The translations under genes were made by a program, and so were the position numbers. A stretch of 64,000 bases of DNA. Source: Planctomycetota bacterium. Its GTDB lineage: Bacteria; Planctomycetota; Phycisphaerae; Phycisphaerales; UBA1924. Below the pieces are notes generated by a model. That model was not told where the DNA came from, ran no database searches, and worked only from the letters and a program-made list of their open reading frames with translations. This document shows, piece after piece, positions 16,862-24,407 of this stretch (its first letter is position 1; every line of letters starts with the position of its first letter). The stretch spans positions 39,137-103,136 of the forward strand of contig JAGWZK010000013.1 in NCBI GenBank assembly GCA_018968885.1, given 5' to 3'.

Positions 16862-18254
16862 ATGATCATCCCGCGGCTCATCGCGATCTGTGCCGTTGCA
16901 CTCTCTTCGCTCGCCTCGGCCGTACCCGTTATTACCGAAGTCGTCGCCTCTCCAGCTCCCACCGCTGGCGGCAGCACCGTGATCATCCGTGGACTGACAC
17001 TCGGGGCTGTCAATTTTGTCAGCATCGGCGGATCGTCCGCGGACATCAACTTCGTGACCCACGACACCATCATCTGCGCGGCTCCCCCCGGTCAGGGACG
17101 CAACGTGAGTGTTCAGGTCTTCGAAGGCCCCAACCCCAGCAACATCGTGAGCACCTTCGCCTACGACATCCCCCGCGTGAGTAACTTCAACGTCAACTCC
17201 TCACCCACCCTGGGTGGTGGCACGCTCACCATCGCCGGCTCCAACTTTAGGTTTCTTCCGCACCGTCCTCATCGGTGGCGTGGTTGCCAGCCCCACAGGG
17301 GCCAATTCTCATAACCAGATTCAAGTCACGATTCCCGCTGGTCAGGGTGTTAACGTCCCCGTGGTCATCAATTGCAACGGCCAGACCAACCTCGCCTCTG
17401 AAACACCCTCATTCAGTTACTTTGCCCCCTTCATCACCAGCCAGGTCTCCAACGGGTACAGCACTTCCGGTGGCTCCATCACCCTCAATGGAACAAATTT
17501 CGGCCTCGCTCCCCAGGTTCTCCTCAACGGCATCCCCACTACCCTCCAACCCGGAAATACGCACGCCTCCATCACTTACAACGTTCCTGCTGGTAGTGGC
17601 ACCAATATCCAGGTCCGCGTCGCCGTCGCGGGTCAACTCTCCAACACCGGCTACTCCTTCAACTACCCCTCTCCCGCGATCAGTAGCATCGCCGCCTCGT
17701 CACTCTCCACTCGTGGTGGCACTGAAGTCACCATCAATGGCACCAACCTCGGCCCCGCCTCCGCCGCCGGCATCAATGTCAATGGCATCCCGGTCTCTGC
17801 TCTGTATTCTTCCTCTGGTCACACCTCGCTTAAGTTCATCCTCCCTCCGGGCGAAGGTGCTGCCCGAGCCCTCACCGTCTCCACCGGCGGCCAGAGCTCT
17901 CCCATCTTCAACTTCAATTACGATGCACCTTTCATCAGCCGAGTGATCCCGAGCATTGTCGAGACCGGTACCTCACCCATCGCAATCATCACTGGTGCCA
18001 ACTTTGGCTTGACAGGCATCGTCTTGGTCAATGGCATTCCCGCCCCCGTCTCATTCTACAGCCATGACCACATCACTTGCACGCTGCCCCCCAGCGCCTC
18101 TCCTGGCACGGCCAATGTCGAGGTCGTCTCCGCCGGTCGCCCCAGCAACACCGCCACTTTCGACTACGTCTGCCCCGCTGATTTCAACAACGACGGCTCC
18201 GTCGATTTCTTCGATTATCTGGACTTTGTTGCCGCATTCAGCACTCCCTGTTAA
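16862..18254 (+). pseudogene. IPT/TIG-repeat secreted protein with dockerin tag, interrupted by a +1 frameshift at 17249
   Basis: From ATG 16862 the product has a signal peptide (MIIPRLIAICAVALSSLASA) and then five IPT/TIG Ig-like units, recognisable from the repeated GGG/TL-TI-x-G-x-NFG pattern. Reading frame 1 runs to a stop at 17312-17314. The rest of the second TIG unit continues without any gap in the +1 frame to 18254. At the join the bases are aac ttt a ggt ttc: removing A17249 restores NFGFF, matching NFG in the third and fifth units. The reconstructed protein would be about 463 residues. It ends with one dockerin repeat (DFNNDGSVDFFDYLDF) and FSTPC rather than Gly-Cys. The break could be a true mutation, a sequencing error or a programmed shift. 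Function is probably surface adhesion or glycan binding. Confidence 0.85.
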
Positions 18255-18292
18255 TCTGGCCACTTCTCTGGCCACTTCAAAGGAGTATCCAT

Positions 18293-18739
18293 ATGGGCGC
18301 ATGGGACATGGGTTCATTCGATAACGACTCCGCCATGGACTTCCTCGACATCCTCGAAAGTTCTCCCGAGGGCGAGGGCTCTGACGAGGAGCCCGGACGC
18401 GATGCGCTCCTTGTCATGACGCTGCTTCGTGCCGCTGACCCTAAAGACGGTGCCGATGTGGATGCCGCCACTGAAGGCCTTGCCGCCGCCGAGCTCATCG
18501 CGGCCATCAACGGCAAACCCCTCGAAGGTCTCGAAGACACCCTCGAATCCTGCGAATCGCTCGCAGAGTGGATCGCCACCGGCGAGATCTCGTTTCGAGG
18601 AAAAAAGCAGATCGTCGAACTCTCTCAGAAAGCAATCAATCGCGTTCTCACCTCCGAACTTGCTGACCTCTGGGCCGACACCGACGACCACGCCGCCTGG
18701 ATCGCCACCGTCAAAGATCTGCAAAAACGCCTCGGCTGA
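18293..18739 (+). CDS. DUF4259 domain protein
   Basis: 148 residues. The opening MGAWDMGSFDNDSAMDFL is characteristic of DUF4259 proteins (G-x-W-x-x-G-x-F-x-N-D-x-A-x-D-F). The C-terminal half is a helical acidic stretch ending LWADTDDHAAWIATVKDL, as in the family. The length agrees with the family norm. AGGAG about 8 bases before ATG 18293 is a strong ribosome site, and the gene starts 38 bases after the dockerin gene, so it may share its transcript. Members are cytoplasmic, small and uncharacterised; some occur near toxin-immunity loci. I infer no specific role here. Confidence 0.85.
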   Translation: MGAWDMGSFDNDSAMDFLDILESSPEGEGSDEEPGRDALLVMTLLRAADPKDGADVDAATEGLAAAELIAAINGKPLEGLEDTLESCESLAEWIATGEISFRGKKQIVELSQKAINRVLTSELADLWADTDDHAAWIATVKDLQKRLG

Positions 18740-18859
18740 TTCATGCTTGGGTGGCACCGGTCTCCCGACCGGTGCGGATCTCTCTGCACCAGTTGAGATT
18801 TTACTCGAACATCTCACCTTACGCCCATTGTCACGGGCGCACGATACCCTCGTGATCTC

Positions 18860-21412
18860 ATGACCCCCATCCGCGGCTTTGCCATCCTCTTTGTCCTCGT
18901 GCTCCTCGCCTTGGCTGTGCCGCGGCTGATACCTCCATCCGCGCAAGCCCCGACCCCAATGACGCCTCACGCCAAAAGCACTGCCGAACCGCAAAGCCCA
19001 ACATCCAACCCGCTTTCGGTGGATCAGTCACTCGCTTCCTTCGACCTCATGCCGGACTTCTCAATTCGCTGCATCGCCAGCGAGCCAGTGGTCGCTGCTC
19101 CTGTCGCCGCATGCTTTGATGAGAATGGCCGCCTCTTCGTTGCCCAGATGAACACCTACATGCCCGACATCCAGGGCACCGGCGAACTCGCCCCCGCCAA
19201 CAAAGTCCTCCTCCTCACCGACAACGACAACGACGGCGTCTACGACTCCTCCTCAGTCTTCCTCGATCGGCTCGTCCTCCCTCGATCCATCGCTCCCTGC
19301 TTTGGTGGCTTGCTCCTCATCGAGCCCCCCAACCTCTACATCTGCCACGACACCGACGGCGACGGTCGCGCCGACAGCAAAGAAAAACTCCTCGGTGGCT
19401 TTGGCGGCCTCGATAACCCAGAGCACGCCGCCAACTCTCTCACCTTTGGCCACGACGGCTGGTGGCATCTCTCTCAGCACGATACCGAGTTCCGCATCAC
19501 CAAATCCGCCACTGGCTATTCCGTCACCACCCGCCCCACTCCCGTGCACGGCCAGTGGGGACTCGCCAAAGATGACCTGGGTCGCTTCTACTCCACACCA
19601 AACTCCAATCCCCTCCTCTGCGACATTCTCCCCAAACACCTGGCAATGCGGAATCCCGGCAGCCCCACCTCCCGCGGCTTCGGTTCCAACATCATGCCTG
19701 ATGCCTCGGTGTGGCCACTCGCCAAAAACCCCGGCGTCAATCGCGCCTACCAACCCAACATCCTCAAGAAAGATGGCACCCTCGCCAACCACACCGCCGC
19801 CTGCGGCACATCCATCAACCGCGACATCATCCTCGGCCCCGATGCCGCCAACAACGCGTTTGTCTGCGAACCTGCTGGCAACCTCGTCAAGCGCATCCTC
19901 ATCACCGACGACGACGGCGCTCCCGCTGCCCGCAGCTTCTACACCGGCACCGAATTGCTGCGCTCCACCGATGAACGCTTCCGCCCCGTCAACTCCCTCG
20001 TTGCCCCTGATGGCTCACTCCTGATCCTCGATATGTATCGCGGCGTGATCCAGCACAAAAAGTTCCTCACCGACTTTCTCAAAGCCCAGATCAAGGAACG
20101 CGATCTGGAAACCCCGCTGAACATGGGCCGTATCTACCAGATCACCCGCCGCGACATACCCCTGCGGTCTCAGTCGCCGCGCCTTTCCAGCGCCTCCAAC
20201 GCCGATCTGGTCGCCCTTCTGACTTCGGCCAGCGGCTGGTGGCGCGACACTGCGCAGCGCCTTCTCATCGAGCGTCACGCCACTGACCAAACTGATGCAC
20301 TGCGCACCTTGGCCAGAGGAGCGAATCCTCTCGGCGCCATCCACGCATTGTGGACACTCGACGCCATTTCCCAGCTCTCTGCCTCGGAAGTCTCCCGAGC
20401 ACTGCTTCACCCATCCATCGAGGTGCAGGCCAACGCCGCACACCTCGCCCAGAACTGGATCGGCGATGACTCTGTACCCGCAGCCATAATCGAGGTCTGC
20501 AGGAGCGAGTCCACGCCGCGCCTGGTGCTGCTCGCCGCTCTGCCCACGCTTGTCTCCACATATCGACAACCTGAACAGGCAACCGATTTGGCTGCATTCC
20601 TGCTGACGCACCAGCGCGACCCATTCCTCCGCTCAGCGCTGTGGACCGCCCGCCCGGAAATCGCTTCCTCTGCTGCAATCTATTTGCTATCACAACCAGC
20701 CGTACGCGCTGACCTGCTCCGTGAATGTGTCCAGGCAGCACTGCGCGGACCGGCTTCCTTCCGGCCCGCTCTTTTCTCTGCCGTCGGTGCGTCCTCGCAC
20801 GGCGAAGTGCTGCTTCCCACGCTGGCCAAAGAGCTGAAAATCGACGATCCCCGCCCTCCCAAACTCTCATTGTCACAGGAGCCGACTCGGTTCATCTCAC
20901 TCTGCACCGACCCTTCACTCTCCACTTCGGCTCAGGAACAGGCCAAGAGGATTGCCAATCTGCTCGATTGGCCGGGTAAGCAGTCGGGCGCGGCGGCCAC
21001 AATCGCGCTCCGCGATCTCACACCCATCGAAAAGACCCGCTTTGAGCTCGGCAAGTCCCTCTACTCCACTTGCGCCAGCTGTCACGGCGTCGATGGCAAG
21101 GGTCAACCAGGACAGGCACCCCCCATCGCCGGCTCCAAACGCATCAACGGCCCCGAAGGCGTCCTCGTCCGCATTATCCTCCAGGGAGTTCGCGGCGAAT
21201 ACGAAGTCAACGGCCAGACTTTCACCGGCGAAATGCCCATCCCCCAGATCACCGAAGATGAAGAGCTCGCCAGCGTGCTCACCTATGTCCGCCGCGCCTT
21301 CGGCAATCGTGCAGATCCAATCTCTCCAGAAACCATCGCTGCCATCCGTGAGGAAACCTCCGAACGCAATGGCTCTTGGACCCACAAGGAGCTCGATGAA
21401 CTCGCCAAGTAA
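18860..21412 (+). CDS. PVC-type membrane-bound dehydrogenase with C-terminal cytochrome c domain
   Basis: 850 residues. An N-terminal hydrophobic segment (FAILFVLVLLALAVPRLI) is a signal or anchor. Residues ~60-430 form a beta-propeller of the PVC family (ENGRLFVAQMNTYMPD, LLTDNDNDGVYDSSSVF, CHDTDGDGRADSKEKLLGGF), followed by HEAT-like helices (about 450-690). A single c-type heme domain then carries CASCHGVDGKGQPGQ with the distal ligand probably in GEMPIPQITEDEELA. Such proteins are abundant in Planctomycetes and Verrucomicrobia and are thought to oxidise sugars or their derivatives and pass electrons to the c heme. The gene overlaps the downstream DUF1080 lipoprotein by 17 bases, which ties the two functionally. 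Confidence 0.9.
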   Translation: MTPIRGFAILFVLVLLALAVPRLIPPSAQAPTPMTPHAKSTAEPQSPTSNPLSVDQSLASFDLMPDFSIRCIASEPVVAAPVAACFDENGRLFVAQMNTYMPDIQGTGELAPANKVLLLTDNDNDGVYDSSSVFLDRLVLPRSIAPCFGGLLLIEPPNLYICHDTDGDGRADSKEKLLGGFGGLDNPEHAANSLTFGHDGWWHLSQHDTEFRITKSATGYSVTTRPTPVHGQWGLAKDDLGRFYSTPNSNPLLCDILPKHLAMRNPGSPTSRGFGSNIMPDASVWPLAKNPGVNRAYQPNILKKDGTLANHTAACGTSINRDIILGPDAANNAFVCEPAGNLVKRILITDDDGAPAARSFYTGTELLRSTDERFRPVNSLVAPDGSLLILDMYRGVIQHKKFLTDFLKAQIKERDLETPLNMGRIYQITRRDIPLRSQSPRLSSASNADLVALLTSASGWWRDTAQRLLIERHATDQTDALRTLARGANPLGAIHALWTLDAISQLSASEVSRALLHPSIEVQANAAHLAQNWIGDDSVPAAIIEVCRSESTPRLVLLAALPTLVSTYRQPEQATDLAAFLLTHQRDPFLRSALWTARPEIASSAAIYLLSQPAVRADLLRECVQAALRGPASFRPALFSAVGASSHGEVLLPTLAKELKIDDPRPPKLSLSQEPTRFISLCTDPSLSTSAQEQAKRIANLLDWPGKQSGAAATIALRDLTPIEKTRFELGKSLYSTCASCHGVDGKGQPGQAPPIAGSKRINGPEGVLVRIILQGVRGEYEVNGQTFTGEMPIPQITEDEELASVLTYVRRAFGNRADPISPETIAAIREETSERNGSWTHKELDELAK

Positions 21413-22094
21413 ATCCATCCTCATCGCCGCACTCATCATCGCCGCTCCCTTTATGGCGAGTCCTCTTGGCGGCTGTGCCTCCTCACCTCGCCCCGTCTCA
21501 CTCATTCCTGCCGTAAACAGCAACATCGATTCTCTCTGGGTCAAACGGGGCGGCATCGCCACATTCGTCCTTGAAGACGGCACGATCACCGGCACCACCG
21601 CCCCCAACACCACCAACACTTTCCTCTGCACCACCGCCGAATATTCCGATTTCATCCTCGAGCTCGATTTCAGAACCGATCCCGACCTCAATAGCGGCAT
21701 TCAGATCCGTTCTCACCACCGCCCCGAAATTTACAAAACCCAACCCATCGAACGTGTCCACGGCTACCAGATCGAGATCGACCCTTCCGACCGCAAGTGG
21801 ACCGGCGGCCTCTACGACGAAGCTGGTCGGGGCTGGCTCGCCGATCTGAAGTCCAACCCTGCGGCACAAGCCGCCTTTAAGCAGAGTGAGTGGAACCACT
21901 TTCGCATCCACGCCGATGGCCCGCGCATCCGCACCTGGCTCAACGGCATCCCGGTCATCGACTACACCGAAACCGCGCACATCGAAGCCAATCGCTCGGG
22001 CTTCATTGCCCTTCAGGTTCACGGTGTCGGAGGCAGGACAGAGCCACTGCAGGTGCAATGGAGGAACATCACGCTGCGTCCACCTTCTGAATGA
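21396..22094 (+). CDS. DUF1080 (3-keto-disaccharide hydrolase-like) lipoprotein
   Basis: 232 residues from ATG 21396, which lies inside the end of the cytochrome gene; AAGGAG sits about 4 bases upstream and favours this start. The N-terminus is a lipoprotein signal with lipobox LGGC (SPLGGCASS). The body is a concanavalin-like beta sandwich of the DUF1080/3-keto-disaccharide hydrolase family (PF06439): DFILELDFRTDPDLNSGIQI, YQIEIDPSDRKWTGGLYDE, WNHFRIHADGPRIRTWLNG. Members cleave 3-keto-glycosides made by a dehydrogenase. The pairing with a PVC-type dehydrogenase supports a periplasmic sugar oxidation and cleavage step. Ends one base before the convergent glycosyltransferase. Confidence 0.88.
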   Translation: MNSPSKSILIAALIIAAPFMASPLGGCASSPRPVSLIPAVNSNIDSLWVKRGGIATFVLEDGTITGTTAPNTTNTFLCTTAEYSDFILELDFRTDPDLNSGIQIRSHHRPEIYKTQPIERVHGYQIEIDPSDRKWTGGLYDEAGRGWLADLKSNPAAQAAFKQSEWNHFRIHADGPRIRTWLNGIPVIDYTETAHIEANRSGFIALQVHGVGGRTEPLQVQWRNITLRPPSE

Positions 22095-22095
22095 A

Positions 22096-23439
22096 TCACG
22101 CGGGCTGGCCACTCGCCACCCTCTCCATCACATCCGCCGCAGCCGTCGCTCCATTCTCGTCCTTCATGCGCCGCCCGATCTCCGCCGCACCACGCACCGC
22201 GATCTCATCCGCAAGCAAGCCCCGCAAAACGTCTGTCATCCGAGCCACATTTACCTGGCTCCGCGCCAGAGTCCGTGAAATTCCCATCCGCTCCGCCCGC
22301 GCAGCATTGTCAAACTGATCGTGCGCAAATGGCACAATCACTGTCGGCCTCCCCGCCCGCATCGCTTGCGCCGTCGTGCCCACTCCGCCATGATGCACAA
22401 TTGCGCAGCTTCGAGGCATCACCTGCGAATGTGGCGCATACGAAAATGCCCTGACTCCGTCCGGTGCACCCTGCGGCAACTTGCCGTCCTTTCCCACCAG
22501 CAACACACCCCGCTTGCCCAACCCGCGGCACGCTTCCGACGCCGCCATGTAAAAGTCTCCGGCCACATGCACCGCACTGGTACCCAGCGTGAAGACGATC
22601 GGCTCATCCCCATCCTTCAAAAACCGCTCAATTTCCTCGCTCCTCACCTGCCGCTCACTATCCCGATCCCACACGCTGAATCCGCAGATGACCCCATGAT
22701 CCGGATCTCCGGGTAATGGACCGCGAAAGTGTCGCGACCACAGCCCCAGATTCGCCTTTCCACCCAGCGTGTCCACCATGTAGTTATACCGCCGCGCAGG
22801 CAATCCCAGTTCGCGCCGCATCTTGTTCAGCATCCCGTCAAATGCAAGCGCAGTTCCCCACCGCGCCCACTTGGTGGTGATCGGCCGAATTTTCTCGCTG
22901 AATTTCACCGGCAGCGGCATCAGAATGCAGGGATCCAGCTTGTTGTTCCACGCCACCGGCGACAGGCACCCCACCACATGCGGCACTCCGATCCGCTCGC
23001 ACGCCCATGCTGCACCCAGCGCGATGTGATGCGTCAACACCACATCCACCGCGTCGCGCTGATGCACCTTCTCAATCGCCTCCACAATTCCCGGCGCATT
23101 GGGAATGATCAACTCGCGGAAGATGTTCACACTGCCCGTCCACTTGGCCATCATCTGCGGGTTCTTCGCAAGCTCGCTCAAATCAAAACGCTCTCCCAGC
23201 GGCACAAGCTCACACCCGACTTCAGCAACCTGACCAGCGTAATACGAATTGGTGATCACCGACACCCGGTGGCCACGCTGCACCAGTTCGTTGCCGATCG
23301 CCAGAAAAGGGTGAATGTCTCCGTGCGATCCGACGGTCACGATGAGTACGTGCCGCGGCACATCACCTGGCTCTGCCTTCTGGGGCCGTGTGGCCTGCTC
23401 AATCATTTCCCGCATGGTTCTGGGACCAGATTGCTGCAT
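22096..23439 (-). CDS. GT1 (UGT/MGT-like) glycosyltransferase
   Basis: 447 residues from ATG 23439, supported by AAGGA five bases upstream; the frame could start nine codons earlier. The N-terminal half starts VLIVTVGSHGDIHPFLAIG, the acceptor side of GT1 enzymes. The C-terminal half carries the donor-binding signature CAIVHHGGVGTTAQAMRAG followed by PTVIVPFAHDQFDNA, close to the PSPG-like region of erythromycin-type and sterol glucosyltransferases. It therefore transfers a sugar from a nucleotide donor to a small molecule or lipid in the cytoplasm; the acceptor is unknown. It is divergent from pdxJ across about 90 bases. Confidence 0.9.
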   Translation of the reverse strand: MQQSGPRTMREMIEQATRPQKAEPGDVPRHVLIVTVGSHGDIHPFLAIGNELVQRGHRVSVITNSYYAGQVAEVGCELVPLGERFDLSELAKNPQMMAKWTGSVNIFRELIIPNAPGIVEAIEKVHQRDAVDVVLTHHIALGAAWACERIGVPHVVGCLSPVAWNNKLDPCILMPLPVKFSEKIRPITTKWARWGTALAFDGMLNKMRRELGLPARRYNYMVDTLGGKANLGLWSRHFRGPLPGDPDHGVICGFSVWDRDSERQVRSEEIERFLKDGDEPIVFTLGTSAVHVAGDFYMAASEACRGLGKRGVLLVGKDGKLPQGAPDGVRAFSYAPHSQVMPRSCAIVHHGGVGTTAQAMRAGRPTVIVPFAHDQFDNAARAERMGISRTLARSQVNVARMTDVLRGLLADEIAVRGAAEIGRRMKDENGATAAADVMERVASGQPA

Positions 23440-23528
23440 GTGTTTCCTTGTGGAAGTACCAACCAATCAAGGATACCGCTCAGCGAATACTCTTTCACCT
23501 GACCATGTCGCACTCTGGGCCACATCTC

Positions 23529-24299
23529 ATGCCGCAACTTTCTGTGAACATCGATCACATCGCCACCATACGAAATGCGCGATACAAGGCGGGGCCCGGC
23601 GGTTCGCTCGATTTTGCCGAGCCGGATCCTGTTCGGGCGGCACACGAGGCCGAGTTGGGTGGTGCCGATGGCATCACCGTCCACCTGCGTGAAGATCGCC
23701 GCCACATCCGCGATGACGATGTGCAGCGCCTGCGGCCGTTTGTTCGCACCAGATTCAATCTGGAAATGGCGGCCACTGATGAAATGGTGCGGATCGCCAG
23801 CGGTATTCGTCCTCACACCGCCATGCTCGTTCCCGAAGGTCGTCACGAAGTGACCACCGAAGGCGGCCTGAACGTGGCCGATCACGAAGGACGGCTGGCG
23901 CAGGTGGTTGCCGCGCTGCACGCCGCAGGGTGTCTGGCGAGCGCCTTCATCGATCCCGATCCGCGGCACATCGATGCCGCCAAGTCCTGCGGCTTTGACA
24001 TCTGCGAACTGCACACCGGTGGCTACGCCCGCGCTTTTGCCGAGCACGGCGGGAACTTCGATCACCCTTCACTGGCCCGCGAGTTTGACGCGCTGCGTGA
24101 TGGCGGCGTGCGGATTCTGGATCTGGGGATGCGTTTCAACGCCGGCCACGCCCTGAACTATGCCAACGTCGGCCCGGTCGCGGCACTGCCGGGCTTGTAT
24201 GAATTGCATATTGGCCATGCGATCGTGAGTCGAGGTGCATTCACCGGTCTGCGGCAGGCAGTGAGTGACATGAAGGCGGCGATGGGCCGCGGCGGCTGA
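23529..24299 (+). CDS. pdxJ: Pyridoxine 5'-phosphate synthase
   Basis: 256 residues, slightly above the usual 240-250. It condenses 1-deoxyxylulose 5-phosphate with 3-amino-2-oxopropyl phosphate in vitamin B6 synthesis. Conserved blocks: MPQLSVNIDHIATIRNARY at the start, GGADGITVHLREDRRHI, FNLEMAATDEMV, TTEGGLNVADH, IDPDPRHIDAAK and ELHTGGYA, plus NAGHALNYANV and ELHIGHAIVSRG at the end. ATG 23529 was chosen because the family begins two or three residues before VNIDH; an in-frame start at 23505 would add eight residues. Convergent with the large repeat protein; a long imperfect hairpin lies between the stops. Confidence 0.95.
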   Translation: MPQLSVNIDHIATIRNARYKAGPGGSLDFAEPDPVRAAHEAELGGADGITVHLREDRRHIRDDDVQRLRPFVRTRFNLEMAATDEMVRIASGIRPHTAMLVPEGRHEVTTEGGLNVADHEGRLAQVVAALHAAGCLASAFIDPDPRHIDAAKSCGFDICELHTGGYARAFAEHGGNFDHPSLAREFDALRDGGVRILDLGMRFNAGHALNYANVGPVAALPGLYELHIGHAIVSRGAFTGLRQAVSDMKAAMGRGG

Positions 24300-24307
24300 A
24301 CCGCCGC

Positions 24308-24403
24308 AAATTACCAAGTATCCAAAAGCGCCAAATCACATCACGTCGTCATTGACGCAGTGCATTTCTTTGGACATTTGGCAATTTGGACCTTTGGCAA
24401 TTT
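24308..24403. repeat. Long imperfect inverted repeat between pdxJ and the LEPR-XLL-like gene
   Basis: Left arm 24308-24336 (aaattaccaagtatcc... gccaaat) is partly complementary to the right arm 24376-24403 (atttggcaatttgg... ggcaattt) with one one-base indel and several mismatches. The right arm itself holds two tttggcaattt copies. Lying between two convergent stops, it may act as a bidirectional terminator or be a remnant mobile repeat. Confidence 0.5.
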
Positions 24404-24407
24404 GCAA

